Below, in pieces: positions 8,670 through 18,655 of a stretch of DNA of 64,000 bases (positions are counted from its first letter, which is position 1; every line of letters begins with the position of its first letter). This stretch comes from Pseudomonas sp. JAI120 (GTDB lineage: Bacteria; Pseudomonadota; Gammaproteobacteria; Pseudomonadales; Pseudomonadaceae), in contig NZ_JACHCZ010000001.1 of the NCBI RefSeq assembly GCF_014207255.1, positions 298,592 to 362,591 on the forward strand. The letters run 5' to 3'. The position numbers were made by a program, and so were the translations under genes. The notes below the pieces were generated by a model. It made no database searches. It was not told the origin of the DNA and saw only the letters and a program-made list of their open reading frames with translations.

Positions 8670-8937
8670 CTTGTATCCTGGAAGAGTCAGCTTTACTTGA
8701 CGAGAACGGTCATACAAGAGCCCTGAGGGTCCATTCAGACGCGTGACCGGTATGAATCTTACGGGGAAAGGCTGGTACTCTGCACCGGCTAATTGAGTTT
8801 TCCTACCATACTTGAGGTCTATTCCTCAGATGCGGAATCAATGACAGACATGTCGACTATTAACGGCGACCGGTGGTCTTAGCCGGAAAGCCCAGATAGA
8901 GTTCATGGCAATAGAGGTTACTTTGACGAGGTTTGCG

Positions 8938-9960
8938 ATGTCCCGCACGATCCGTTTTCACAAGTTTGGTCCGGCCGAGGTGCTCAAGTGCGAAGAGCAT
9001 GTAGCCGCGCAGCCCGCACCGGGCGAAGTGCAGGTGCGTGTCGAGGCGATTGGCATCAGCTGGTATGACATTTTGTGGCGCCAGAACCTGGCGTCTTCCC
9101 ACGCACGTCTTCCATCCGGCCTTGGCCATGAGATGGCCGGGGTGGTCGTAGCCTTGGGCGACGGCGTGGATGACTTGGCAGTGGGCGATAAAGTGGCCAG
9201 TTTTCCGGCCGAGAGCCCTAATGATTACCCGGTGTATGGCGAACAGATCGTCCTGCCCCGTTCGGCCCTGACCCGCTATCCGGACGTCTTGAGCCCCATC
9301 GAAGCCAGCGTGCACTACACGCCGCTGCTGATTGCCTACTTTGCGTATGTGGACCTGGCACGGGTCAAGCCCGGGCAGTTTGCCCTGGTGACCGACGCCA
9401 GCCACTGCGCCGGCCCTTCGTTTGTGCAACTGGGCAAGGCCCTGGGCGTGCGGGTGATTGCTGCCACCAAGGACAGCGCAGAGCGCGAGTACCTGCTTTC
9501 TCTTGGCGCAGAAAAAGTCATCGTCACCGAGGAACAGGACCTGCTGATGCAAATCAACAAGTTCACCGAGAACCGCGGCGTCGATGTGGTGTTCGATGGC
9601 TTGGGTGGCCCGCAGATGTCGTTGCTCGGTGATGTACTGGCGCCCCGTGGCAGCCTGGTGCTGTATGGCTTGCAGGGCGGTAACCAGACACCGTTCCCGG
9701 CGTGCGCGGCGTTCCAGAAGAACATTCAGTTCTTTGTGCACTGTATCGGCAACTTCACCGGCAAACCGGAGCTGGGCATCATCCAGGATCAGGTAGCGTT
9801 GCAGCGCGCGTTGCGTGACATCAACCAACTGACCGCCGATCGTGTGCTCGTTCCCCTTAAAACCACGGTGTTTCCGTTCAATCAGTTTGTCGAAGCCCAC
9901 CGTTATATGGACGAATGCCCGTGCCGCGAGCGGGTTGCTTTGCAGGTTGCGGCTGTTTGA
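8938..9960 (+). CDS. mexS: MexS-like quinone oxidoreductase (zinc-independent MDR family)
   Basis: This 340-aa protein is a medium-chain dehydrogenase/reductase without the structural zinc cysteines. It has a GroES-like domain in the first ~130 residues with GLGHEMAGVV, and a Rossmann domain with a VDVVFDGLGG block. It matches MexS (Qrh), the putative oxidoreductase divergent from mexT whose loss activates MexT and efflux, probably by letting a toxic electrophile accumulate. Start: ATG 8938 follows GACGAGG by five bases; an in-frame ATG at 8905 lacks a ribosome site. The 268-base region shared with mexT should hold MexT sites, but I could not identify an exact consensus. Confidence 0.82.
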   Translation: MSRTIRFHKFGPAEVLKCEEHVAAQPAPGEVQVRVEAIGISWYDILWRQNLASSHARLPSGLGHEMAGVVVALGDGVDDLAVGDKVASFPAESPNDYPVYGEQIVLPRSALTRYPDVLSPIEASVHYTPLLIAYFAYVDLARVKPGQFALVTDASHCAGPSFVQLGKALGVRVIAATKDSAEREYLLSLGAEKVIVTEEQDLLMQINKFTENRGVDVVFDGLGGPQMSLLGDVLAPRGSLVLYGLQGGNQTPFPACAAFQKNIQFFVHCIGNFTGKPELGIIQDQVALQRALRDINQLTADRVLVPLKTTVFPFNQFVEAHRYMDECPCRERVALQVAAV

Positions 9961-10665
9961 GCTGTAGGAATATTCGTAAATGAGTGCTCCGACGCCTGAG
10001 TGAATGGGGCAAATGCGCCATTTGACAGGGCTTAACCCGCCCGCTCCAGAAGCTGCCGACCTGGCGCTTTAGCCCACAAATCCGGCCCTTTCTCCCTGAC
10101 GCCGCCCTGAATTCCAGCGCGGCGTCGTTGCATGTGCGCCTTTTACGCGACATCGGTTGCTCATCTGAACTGGTTTTCGGCCCGCTTCTGTATCTATTAA
10201 TCATTATTCCAGCACTGATAATTGCGCCTTCACTTTCATCTCAAGGATTGAGCAATGATTGAATCTGTGACTCGACTGCAGATAGTTATCCGAACTATCG
10301 ACGCGGCACGCATGTGTGCTCAGCAAGACAGGTACTTTCATAAAGCGTACCGACCATGCAAATGGAAAAGTTGTTTGAGCCTATTGTCGGACACTTCTTT
10401 AAAAGGCTGGTTAAAAAAGCGTAGGAGCTTGTCGGAAGAGTCCTAAGGCTAGCTTTTTAAAAGGATTTTTCCATTATTTTCATTGGGTTGTGCGCTTGTG
10501 CGGGTGAGAAATGCTCACCGGCAATTCATGTCGTTTTGTTGCGCGGTGCTAGTGTCTGAACATCGACGCACAATACGGGGCGCGATTTTCCTACACGCAA
10601 AATAGGCCAAGCAAACACTGTCAGCAGTTGCTTGAAACTGATATTTCAACTCAGGTAGTAGAACT
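9961..10665. other. Long intergenic region without a convincing gene
   Basis: This 705-base gap holds a perfect 8-bp stem (GACGCCGC at 10098-10105 with GCGGCGTC at 10119-10126), which may be the mexS terminator although its T-run is weak. A 63-codon frame at 10255-10446 has an AAGGA upstream but a composition and content I cannot support as a protein. The last part, 10600-10665, holds inverted repeats next to the following gene. Confidence 0.5.
10632..10649. promoter_or_regulatory. Inverted repeat upstream of the unknown gene
   Basis: TTGAAA and TTTCAA form a perfect 6+6 inverted repeat separated by six bases, 17 bases before the ATG of the 466-aa protein gene. It overlaps the likely leader and could be an operator for the MocR-type regulator encoded downstream. 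No binding consensus is known to me. Confidence 0.3.
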
Positions 10666-12066
10666 ATGAGCACTATTCACGAACAGGCTATGAATCATGT
10701 TTACCAGCAAGTTCTGCAACGTCTGATCGGGCACTTCACTCGCGCGGGACGAACCGCTCTCCAGTTACTGGTCCAGCGAATCATTGTCGCGGCAGGCGGG
10801 ATGGAGCAGGTAGGGGATTTCAAGGTACTGGTGGCTCACGGTGGCGGTGAAGTCAGCAGCTATACCCTGGCGCTGCTCCGAGCTGCCCAACTGACCATTG
10901 CCGGTCGCGCGCCACGCACCTTTCAACTGAGGGTCGCGACGTTACGGCACGCGGGCATGACTGAGGGGCAGCTCGATACCCTGAATCGCGGCTACGGCCG
11001 GCTGTTTCTCCACGATGATCCGCGCGTCGAGTTGTTGATGGTGGAAAATCAGGAAGTACAACCCTTCAATCACCAGCGCCCGGCCTCAGCGATCGGGCGA
11101 CAGATCAGCCAGCGCAATATGTTGATGGTGGGCCATGTGAGCGCCGGAGACTGCCGCGCCACACTGTGCAACGACACTTACCTGGCCGTCGGCGATTTTT
11201 ACCAGCGTGTCACCACTTGCAATGGCGGCGTCCACGCGCTGGTCAGTGGTGACTCGCCGCGTAAGCAAAGTCAGTTTCTTGCCTGGCTCAAGAAAACCGC
11301 CCAGGGCGCAGGCATCCGCGTTACCAAGGGCCATCCACTATCGCTCAACGCGTTGTTCGCGCGCATGGACGAGTGGAGCACCGGTTATTACCGTGATGTG
11401 TTCGGTGAGCATTACACGGCCAGTGATAATCCCAGTACGGTGGGGCATCGTCACTTGGCTTACATCGGCATCGCCGACCTGCTGGACGATGTCGACATCG
11501 CGTCAACCACTCTGCTGACCGAGTTCATGGCTTACGTTCCCGATCCACTGGGCTTTCACTTCAGCCATCCGACCTATTCCAATCCGTTGCTGATGGCTCA
11601 TCTGCGTGGGTTACAGGCCGAATGCCTGCGTGAGCTGGATTATGAAGAAGGCGTCGAAGGTTTTGTTCAGCAGGCCGCCGCGTACATGCGCCGTCTGCGT
11701 ATGCCCGACGATTTGCTCATTCAGGCCGGGACTCGCGAAGGGCGCATGTTATGGAGTGCCTACGCCCAGGAGTTCTTCGGTTTGGATGAGACCCAACTGA
11801 CCTGCCTGCTGTTTTCACCGTTTCTTCATCACGGAGAGCGATTGGAAGGTTATTTGCGCCAATGTCATCCGGGCATGCTGGTGGCGTTGCCTGAGTTGCA
11901 CAAAGTCCTCCAAGGCAACGGTTCCGCCGAAATGCTGCAGCAGTGGGTAACGGACACCAGCGGTTTACCGATGCCCTTGTTGCAGCACTTGTACCGCAAA
12001 CGGCCGCTGGCCAGTGAGAACGGCATGCATCGCGCCGCGCAGGCCGTGCCATTGTTCGGGCAATGA
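10666..12066 (+). CDS. Protein of unknown function, coupled to a MocR-type regulator
   Basis: I do not recognise this 466-aa protein. It looks soluble: no signal peptide and no convincing membrane helix. Visible features are an early GGMEQVGDFKVLVAHGGGEVSS segment (about 45-66), an HHGERLEGYL stretch near residue 386 and several histidine-rich motifs (RHLAYIGIADLLDD, GFHFSHPTYSNPLL near 286-310) that could bind a metal. The region 265-345, with YIGIADLLDDVD and EFMAYVPDP, resembles the helical iron-binding half of haem-oxygenase-like enzymes only loosely, so I make no functional call. Its stop overlaps the next start (ATGA at 12063-12066), so the two proteins are translationally coupled and probably act together. 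Confidence 0.7.
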   Translation: MSTIHEQAMNHVYQQVLQRLIGHFTRAGRTALQLLVQRIIVAAGGMEQVGDFKVLVAHGGGEVSSYTLALLRAAQLTIAGRAPRTFQLRVATLRHAGMTEGQLDTLNRGYGRLFLHDDPRVELLMVENQEVQPFNHQRPASAIGRQISQRNMLMVGHVSAGDCRATLCNDTYLAVGDFYQRVTTCNGGVHALVSGDSPRKQSQFLAWLKKTAQGAGIRVTKGHPLSLNALFARMDEWSTGYYRDVFGEHYTASDNPSTVGHRHLAYIGIADLLDDVDIASTTLLTEFMAYVPDPLGFHFSHPTYSNPLLMAHLRGLQAECLRELDYEEGVEGFVQQAAAYMRRLRMPDDLLIQAGTREGRMLWSAYAQEFFGLDETQLTCLLFSPFLHHGERLEGYLRQCHPGMLVALPELHKVLQGNGSAEMLQQWVTDTSGLPMPLLQHLYRKRPLASENGMHRAAQAVPLFGQ

Positions 12067-13469
12067 CGCTGCGCGACGAGCGTCAGGCGGATTTCGCGTA
12101 TCAGGCGGTCTATCGCTACATGATCAGTCTGATCAACGAGGTCAGTACTGACACTCGGGTAAAACTGCCGTCGTTACGGCAGTTGGCCGGGCGCCTGAAC
12201 GTGTCGATTTCGACGATCCAGTACGCCTATGCGCTGCTGGAGAAGGAGGGCAGAGTCTACTCGGTGGCCAAATCCGGCTATTACGCCTGGCCGATGTCGG
12301 CAAACCCGCTGGCGTGGGCCGGCGGGGATCTGCTTGACCGCCTCTACGCAGCGGCACGGCGCCCCGGCATGGTGGTACTCAGTGGCGACGATCCGGCATT
12401 GCTGGGCGCCCTGGATGAAACACTGCTGCGGCTGGAGCGGGAACTGGTGCGCCAGTACCCGTCGCATTTGCAACCCTGGTCCCAGCCTTGTGGTGTGTGG
12501 GAGTTACGCGCGGCGCTGGCCGCGCGCTATACCTCGTCGCCCACACGCTGCTGGCATGCCGACGATGTGTATATCGGTGCCGACCTGCGCGGCGTGCTGG
12601 ATATCCTGATCGAAGTACTGGGCCTGCGGGGTACAACCGTGATTGTCGAATCGCCCTGCGACTGGCTGATCCTGCGCCTGTTGCAGGACGCCGGGGTGCG
12701 CATCATCGAGTTGCCCTGGACGCCGGAGGGCCGCCTGGATAGAACCGCGCTGGGGACGCTGTTGCGCGATGAGCCGGTGCATCTGGTGTTGCTCTCGTCT
12801 TCCGTCAGCCTGCCCAGCGGGGTGGCCATGTCGATCGACGAGCGTCTCGACGTGGCACACCTGCTGGGTCAGTCCGGTTGCTGGTTGCTAGAAAACGACA
12901 CCTTTGGTGAGCTGGGTTTCGAAGCCCCCCACACGGCATTGCGCGAACTGGTGAACCCTGAGCGGCTGATCGTGTTTTCTTCGTTCGAGAAAGTGCTCGG
13001 CTCGGAAGCCCCCTACGGCTACGTGCTGTGCCGGCGCATGAGCAATGAGTTGCAGCGCCAATTCCTGCTGCGCTCATTCCGTTTATCGTCGATCCGTCAG
13101 CGCGCGATTGCCCGTTTGTACCAAAGCAGGCGGATTGACCAGCACCTGCGCACACTGCGCCAACGCTTGGGCGAGCAGGCGGGGCACATGAGCCAGCGCC
13201 TGGAGCAGTATTTGGGCGACCAGGTGACTTATCGGATGCCGTCCGCCGGTGCCGCGTTCTGGCTGGCCTCCACCCGTGCGGTGGACATGCGCCAGGCATT
13301 TCAGCGCCTGCTGGCACGGCAGGTGGTGATCGCCCCCGGTGAACTGTTCAGTGTTAGTGGGTTGCACCAACAGAACCTGCGCGTGAGTCACACCTTTCAC
13401 GGGCAACCCAATCTGGATATTGCCCTGGAAGCATTGAGCGACGCATTGCGCCAGGCACAGACTGGTTGA
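12063..13469 (+). CDS. MocR/GabR-type regulator (GntR HTH plus aminotransferase-like domain)
   Basis: This 468-aa protein has a GntR winged HTH at about 16-80 (LPSLRQLAGRLNVSISTIQYAYALLEKEG) and a fold-type I aminotransferase-like domain at about 110-460. The likely PLP lysine is in FSSFEKVLGS. The usual EDDYDSEF block reads ENDTFGEL, keeping the aspartate but replacing the tyrosine with threonine. The carboxylate-binding arginine is probably the R of LRVSHTF. MocR proteins sense an amine or vitamin B6 and control a neighbouring gene, often divergent. Here the target is probably its own operon with the unknown gene upstream. The ligand cannot be read from the sequence. Confidence 0.82.
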   Translation: MTLRDERQADFAYQAVYRYMISLINEVSTDTRVKLPSLRQLAGRLNVSISTIQYAYALLEKEGRVYSVAKSGYYAWPMSANPLAWAGGDLLDRLYAAARRPGMVVLSGDDPALLGALDETLLRLERELVRQYPSHLQPWSQPCGVWELRAALAARYTSSPTRCWHADDVYIGADLRGVLDILIEVLGLRGTTVIVESPCDWLILRLLQDAGVRIIELPWTPEGRLDRTALGTLLRDEPVHLVLLSSSVSLPSGVAMSIDERLDVAHLLGQSGCWLLENDTFGELGFEAPHTALRELVNPERLIVFSSFEKVLGSEAPYGYVLCRRMSNELQRQFLLRSFRLSSIRQRAIARLYQSRRIDQHLRTLRQRLGEQAGHMSQRLEQYLGDQVTYRMPSAGAAFWLASTRAVDMRQAFQRLLARQVVIAPGELFSVSGLHQQNLRVSHTFHGQPNLDIALEALSDALRQAQTG

Positions 13470-13565
13470 AGTTTCTCTTAACGATGTAGGATCGATACCG
13501 TCGCGCAGTAGTCCAACTCTCAGTAAACTGCCATTTTTCCGAATCCTTCTATCCGAGGTTTATGC

Positions 13566-15209
13566 ATGACAATCAGTCCTTTTGCGGGCAAACCGGCGCC
13601 GGCCCAGTTGCTGGTGGATATCCCGCGACTGGTCACGGCCTATTACACCGGCCAGCCTGATGCAGCGATCTCCACCCAGCGCGTAGCCTTTGGTACCTCC
13701 GGGCACCGTGGCAGTTCGTTCGAACTGAGCTTCAACGAATGGCATGTGCTTGCCATCAGCCAGGCCATCTGCCTGTATCGCGAAGCCCAAGGCATCAATG
13801 GCCCGCTGTTCGTTGGCCTGGATACCCATGCGCTGTCGACCCCGGCCGGTGCCAGCGCTCTGGAAGTGCTGGCCGCTAATGGTGTGCATGTGATGCTGGC
13901 CGAAGGCGATGAGTACACACCAACCCCGGCAATTTCCCACGCCATCATCTGCTACAACCGTGGCCGTACCAGCGGCCTGGCCGACGGCATCGTTATCACG
14001 CCATCCCACAACCCGCCGCAAAGTGGCGGCTACAAGTACAACCCGCCCAACGGTGGCCCGGCCGATACCCACGTCACCAAGTGGATCGAAGCCAAGGCCA
14101 ACGAGTTGCTGGCCAATAAACTGGCCGGGGTCAAGCGCATCACCCATGCACAGGCGCTCAAGGCCGACACCACCCATCGCCATGACTACCTCAACAGCTA
14201 CGTGGCCGACCTGATCAACGTGATCGACATGGACGCCATCCGCAGCGCCGACCTGCGCCTGGGCGTGGACCCGCTGGGCGGAGCAGGGGTGCGCTACTGG
14301 TCGGCGATTGCCGAGCACTACCGCCTGAACCTGGAGGTGGTGAACACCGAAGTCGATGCCACGTTCCGCTTCATGAGCGTCGACTGGGACGGCCAGATCC
14401 GCATGGACCCGTCCTCCAGCTACGCCATGCAGGGCCTGATCGGTCTCAAGGAGCGCTTCGACGTAGCGTTCGCCTGCGACCCGGATCACGACCGTCATGG
14501 CATCGTCACTCCGTCCGGCGGCCTGCTCGCGCCGAATAACTACTTGGCGGTGTCCATCGACTATCTGTTTCAGAACCGTCCTGACTGGCGCGCCGATGCG
14601 GCCGTGGGCAAGACCGTGGTCAGCAGCGGCCTGATCGATCGCGTGGCCGCACGGATTGGCCGTCGCCTGTACGAGGTGCCGGTGGGGTTCAAGTGGTTCG
14701 CCGATGGCCTGTTCGACGGATCATTGGGCTTTGGCGGGGAAGAAAGCGCGGGTGCCTCGTTCCTGCGTAAGGACGGCACGGTGTGGAGCACCGACAAGGA
14801 CGGCCTGATCCCGGCATTGCTGGCGGCGGAAATGACCTCGCGCAAAGGCCAGGACCCGAGCCAGATCTACCGTGGCCTCACCGATGCCTTGGGCGAGCCG
14901 TTCGCCATTCGTGTCGACGCCAAGGCTACCCCGGCGCAGAAAGCGCTGTTGGGCAAGCTGTCGCCAGAGCAGGTGACCTCCACGCAACTGGCCGGCGAAA
15001 GCATCCAGCAGATCCTCAGCCATGCGCCGGGCAATAACCAGGCGATCGGCGGGTTGAAGGTGATGACCGAAAACGGCTGGTTCGCCGCGCGGCCGTCGGG
15101 CACCGAGGACATCTACAAAATCTACGCCGAGAGCTTCATTGGCGAGGACCACCTCAAGCAGCTGGTGGAAGAGGCGCAGGTGCTGGTAGACGGCGCCATC
15201 TCCCAGTAA
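13566..15209 (+). CDS. pgm: Phosphoglucomutase (alpha-D-glucose phosphate-specific)
   Basis: This 547-aa enzyme interconverts glucose 1-phosphate and glucose 6-phosphate in the cytoplasm, feeding glycogen, trehalose and surface sugar synthesis. All four alpha-D-phosphohexomutase signatures are present: GTSGHRG (43-49), the phosphoserine loop TPSHNPP with S147, the metal loop DPDHDRHG near residue 305, the sugar loop GGEESAG near 390 and the phosphate site RPSGTED near 505. Length fits the Pgm family of Pseudomonas and E. coli (about 546 aa). It has its own leader and ends at a strong terminator. Confidence 0.93.
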   Translation: MTISPFAGKPAPAQLLVDIPRLVTAYYTGQPDAAISTQRVAFGTSGHRGSSFELSFNEWHVLAISQAICLYREAQGINGPLFVGLDTHALSTPAGASALEVLAANGVHVMLAEGDEYTPTPAISHAIICYNRGRTSGLADGIVITPSHNPPQSGGYKYNPPNGGPADTHVTKWIEAKANELLANKLAGVKRITHAQALKADTTHRHDYLNSYVADLINVIDMDAIRSADLRLGVDPLGGAGVRYWSAIAEHYRLNLEVVNTEVDATFRFMSVDWDGQIRMDPSSSYAMQGLIGLKERFDVAFACDPDHDRHGIVTPSGGLLAPNNYLAVSIDYLFQNRPDWRADAAVGKTVVSSGLIDRVAARIGRRLYEVPVGFKWFADGLFDGSLGFGGEESAGASFLRKDGTVWSTDKDGLIPALLAAEMTSRKGQDPSQIYRGLTDALGEPFAIRVDAKATPAQKALLGKLSPEQVTSTQLAGESIQQILSHAPGNNQAIGGLKVMTENGWFAARPSGTEDIYKIYAESFIGEDHLKQLVEEAQVLVDGAISQ

Positions 15210-15221
15210 CACCGCAACCCC

Positions 15222-15254
15222 AATGTGGGAGGGGTGCCCCCTCCCACATTTTAT
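15222..15254 (+). terminator. Rho-independent terminator after pgm
   Basis: Perfect 13-bp stem AATGTGGGAGGGG/CCCCTCCCACATT with a three-base loop, followed by TTATT. It lies 12 bases after pgm and can also serve the convergent pirin gene. The arms are related to the larger REP-like palindrome at 18656-18745. Confidence 0.85.
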
Positions 15255-15271
15255 TGGGCCAAAGCGTTGGA

Positions 15272-15967
15272 TCAGGCGAGGTCGACCAACACGATCTCGC
15301 TGTCTTCAACCGCCGTCACCCGCAACACCTGCTCATCCTCAATCGCCACCCCGTCTCGAGCTTGCGCACGCACGCCATTGACTTCAATCACCCCCGTCGC
15401 CGGCACCAGGTAAGCCCGACGCCCGCTGTCCAAGCGGTATTCCGCGCTTTCCCCGGCTTTCAGGTTCGCCGCTACCAGGCGGGCATCCGCGCGGATGCGC
15501 AGGCTCTCGCTGTCACCGGCCTTGCCACTGGCCAGGGTCACAAACCCCTCGCGATCACCTTTCGGAAACGGCTTGGCGCCCCAGGAGGGCGGCAGGCCGG
15601 CCTCGTTCGGGATGATCCAGATCTGGAAGATCTTGGTCGGCGTGGCTTCCAGGTTGTACTCGCTGTGAGCGATCCCCGTGCCTGCGCTCATCACCTGCAC
15701 ATCACCGGCCTCGGTGCGGCCCTTGTTGCCCAGGTTGTCGGCGTGGCTGATGGCGCCTTCACGCACGTAGGTAATGATCTCCATGTCGCGATGGGCGTGC
15801 TGCGGGAAGCCGGTGCCGGGGGCAATGATGTCGTCGTTCCAGACCCGCAGGTTGCCCCAATGCATGCGCTTGGGGTCGTGGTATTCAGCAAATGAAAAGT
15901 GGTGATGGGCGTCAAGCCAGCCGTGGTGGGCGCCGCCCAGGGCGTTGAAAGGTCGAAGTTCAAGCAT
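15272..15967 (-). CDS. Pirin-family protein (YhaK/quercetinase type)
   Basis: This 231-aa protein has two cupin-like barrels as in pirin and YhaK. The metal ligands of the N-terminal cupin are visible as H57, H59, H101 and E103 (PQHAHRD and GIAHSE). Some members have quercetin 2,3-dioxygenase activity; others act as redox-sensitive regulators, so the physiological substrate is uncertain. It is monocistronic, convergent with pgm and divergent from the helicase gene. Confidence 0.82.
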   Translation of the reverse strand: MLELRPFNALGGAHHGWLDAHHHFSFAEYHDPKRMHWGNLRVWNDDIIAPGTGFPQHAHRDMEIITYVREGAISHADNLGNKGRTEAGDVQVMSAGTGIAHSEYNLEATPTKIFQIWIIPNEAGLPPSWGAKPFPKGDREGFVTLASGKAGDSESLRIRADARLVAANLKAGESAEYRLDSGRRAYLVPATGVIEVNGVRAQARDGVAIEDEQVLRVTAVEDSEIVLVDLA

Positions 15968-16185
15968 GATCGTCTCCTGTTGATGGCGCTATGATCCGTG
16001 AGCTCATCATCGATAAAAAGCGTAAAAAATGCCTGATTCCTATCGGTGGATTAGATTGATTGCTGGCGCTTTGACTTTCACTTCATCGCCTAACTGCATG
16101 ACCGTAAAGCAATTGGCTGGAACTGAGCGTCGATTCCGGCGACTATGGCGCACTTGTCAAACCCCAGCTCATCGCAGGAGTCCGC

Positions 16186-18633
16186 GTGCCGCAACACAAG
16201 CCTGATCTGCCCCCCGAACTGCGCCCATTGGCGGAAATGCCGCTGCTCAAACGCCTTGCCGCACGCCTGTTTGGCCATGGCCTGACGCGTTTGCGCGCAC
16301 AGCATCGGTTTTCCTGGTTGCACGGGCAGGCCGATGGTTTTCGCAGTGGTCACGAGGCCGGCGTGGAGTATGGCTATCGCGAGGGCAAGGCCGATGGCAT
16401 CGAGGAAGGTCGACAAGTCCTGTTGATCCGCGACTTCCGTCCCGATGAGCACCGCGCGCCCGGCGTCGATGACAGCCTGTTCGACGATTGGCGGCTGCCC
16501 TTGACCGCCGACGTGAAGAAACGCATCAAGGCTGATGTGGCTCGGTTGTTACCGGCCCATGCCCAGCCGAGCGCGGCGCAATGGAAGATGATCTTCAGCG
16601 ACACGCCGTCAACCTCGGTGATCGCCGGTGCCGGCGCGGGTAAATCCACCTCGCTGGTGCTGCGTATTTTGCTGCTCACCCATTACCTGGGCTTCGAATT
16701 GAGCTCGATGACCGTGGTGACCTTCACCCGCGAGTCGCGCAAAGACTTCATCAACAAGCTCATGGAAATTCTCAGCCTGTGGGGCCAACCCCTTGGCATG
16801 AAAGAAGCCCAGGCGGTGGTGCGCACCTTTCATTCGCGCATCCTGCCGATGGTCCGCAGCCTGCCGGGTTTTGAACGCCTGCAGGCTTTCGAAAACCTCA
16901 GCGCCGGTTTCGAAGACGCTGACAGCAACCCGTTCGACCTGCGCATCAGCGACGCCCAGCGCCAGCAGATGAATGCCTGCTACCACCAGTTGCAGGGGCG
17001 GCATGCACGGTTTCGTGAACTGATTGCACCGTTGGCACGCCACGGCCTGCAGCTGCGCGAACTGGAGCGTGATCATCCGGATGTACAGAAGCGCGTAGCG
17101 GTGACCGAGCTGGCCGCCAAGCGCGACGAAGAACTCTGCGATGTGATCGAAGACCTGTGGTTTCGTGCCGGCGCCTGGCCAATCAAGGGGATTGAGCCCA
17201 GTCGCCAGCGCTTCGAAATCAATGGCGCGCAGTTTCACTGCCACGGCTATATCCCGGAGCTGGATGCGTGGGTAGTGCTGGGCTTTGACGCCAGGGAAAA
17301 CCCCCAGATCAGCCGGCCGAATTCGAAGCTGTCAGTACGTGCAGAGTGGGCGGTAAAGCGCACCTTATTTCAAGCTTTCTGTCGTAAGCCTTTGATATGG
17401 CTGGATAGCTATGATTCGTCAAGGCGGCTTTTAAGCAGCCTCGCAGGGGATGCCAGCGCAGGTCCCGGCTTTGATTACAAGGTCAAGGGCGAGCTGGCTT
17501 CGGCGCCGCTGTTGGACAGTTTCGTGATGGCAGCCGGCTTTATCGAGAACCTCGGCCTGGACGTGCCGACCGCTGTCGGCCAGATGAGCTTCGCCAAGGA
17601 CGACCCGGACCGGTTCTTCTTTGAAGCCCTGAGCATTTTCTGGAAGGCCCTGGAAGACCACCTGCTCGACCAATCGCCGCCGATCATGACCTATAACCGC
17701 ATGTTTTCGCTGTTCGGCGAAAACACCCCGGAAAACCTCAAGCTCCTCAGCGATCAGCTGCTGCGGCCGATGTCGCACTTGATGATCGACGAATTCCAGG
17801 ACGTATCGCCCCAGATCGTCTCGTGGATACGCGCCAGCCTGCGGGAAATCCGCAGCCGTGGCCCGGCGATGCATGTGGGCCGTGGTGCGCAACGTTCGTC
17901 CTTGCTGTGCGTGGGCGATGACTGGCAGTCGATCTACGGCTGGCGCGGCAGTTCGCCCAAGTACTTCATGGAATTCAACCAGGAATTCCCATCGCCGAGC
18001 ACTACCCGCGTCATGCTCAGCGAGAACTACCGCAGCCATCAGCACATCATCGACGCTGCGGAACATATCGTGCGCGCCGCACCGGCCATCCCGGGTAAAA
18101 AGGCCAAGGCCAGTGGCACGCCAAAAGCGTTGGTACCGGTCACCGTACTGGAGCGGGACGATGCGGCATTGGGGCGGCAACTGCTGGAACACTATCAAAA
18201 GGGCGATTCGGTATTAATGCTGTATCGAAAAAGTAGCGATAAGCTACTGATTCAGGAGCATATTCAGTCGATTGTTAATGTTGATTCTAGCTTGCCGGCA
18301 GCCGCGCGCAGGTTGAAGCAGCTGACGTACCACAGCGCCAAGGGCCTGCAGGCGGATGCGGTGTTCCTGCTCGGTGATTGCCAGCATGTGACCAGTTCGC
18401 CCTACAAGAACCAGGTCTATCGCATGGCGGGCCTGGGCAAGGACGGGGACAGCGAACCTTATGACACTGCGCAAAAGGACGAAGTGCTGCGCCTGGCCTA
18501 CGTCGGGATTACCCGGGCCGTGAGCCATTGCTACTGGTATGTGGAAAAACCCGAAGGCCAGGCGGTGAATGTGCCCAAGGCCTCGGAGCGGGTTGACGGC
18601 AAGAAAGCGTTTTTCGACGATCAGCGCCATTAG
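16186..18633 (+). CDS. UvrD/Rep-family (SF1) DNA helicase
   Basis: This 815-aa protein has the UvrD-like helicase motifs in order: Walker A AGAGAGKST (147-155), TFTRESRKDF (Ia), DEFQDVSPQ near 535 (motif II), GDDWQSIYGWRGS near 580 (III), LSENYRS (IV), TYHSAKGLQADAVFL (V) and YVGITRA (VI). Motif II reads DEFQD as in UvrD-type helicases. The ~130-residue N-terminus before Walker A is charged and has tandem GYREGKADGIEEG-like repeats. The long insert between motifs Ia and II suggests the HelD (helicase IV) branch, but I cannot confirm this. It is probably a repair or recombination ATP-dependent 3'-5' translocase. GTG start with GCAGGAG six bases upstream. Confidence 0.85.
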   Translation: MPQHKPDLPPELRPLAEMPLLKRLAARLFGHGLTRLRAQHRFSWLHGQADGFRSGHEAGVEYGYREGKADGIEEGRQVLLIRDFRPDEHRAPGVDDSLFDDWRLPLTADVKKRIKADVARLLPAHAQPSAAQWKMIFSDTPSTSVIAGAGAGKSTSLVLRILLLTHYLGFELSSMTVVTFTRESRKDFINKLMEILSLWGQPLGMKEAQAVVRTFHSRILPMVRSLPGFERLQAFENLSAGFEDADSNPFDLRISDAQRQQMNACYHQLQGRHARFRELIAPLARHGLQLRELERDHPDVQKRVAVTELAAKRDEELCDVIEDLWFRAGAWPIKGIEPSRQRFEINGAQFHCHGYIPELDAWVVLGFDARENPQISRPNSKLSVRAEWAVKRTLFQAFCRKPLIWLDSYDSSRRLLSSLAGDASAGPGFDYKVKGELASAPLLDSFVMAAGFIENLGLDVPTAVGQMSFAKDDPDRFFFEALSIFWKALEDHLLDQSPPIMTYNRMFSLFGENTPENLKLLSDQLLRPMSHLMIDEFQDVSPQIVSWIRASLREIRSRGPAMHVGRGAQRSSLLCVGDDWQSIYGWRGSSPKYFMEFNQEFPSPSTTRVMLSENYRSHQHIIDAAEHIVRAAPAIPGKKAKASGTPKALVPVTVLERDDAALGRQLLEHYQKGDSVLMLYRKSSDKLLIQEHIQSIVNVDSSLPAAARRLKQLTYHSAKGLQADAVFLLGDCQHVTSSPYKNQVYRMAGLGKDGDSEPYDTAQKDEVLRLAYVGITRAVSHCYWYVEKPEGQAVNVPKASERVDGKKAFFDDQRH

Positions 18634-18655
18634 TAGGGGACAAATGCGATCCCAA

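Noticed and set aside
10255..10446. 63-codon frame after mexS with an AAGGA upstream
   Set aside because: No recognisable content, no conserved neighbours and a non-coding look; kept only as a note in the intergenic entry.
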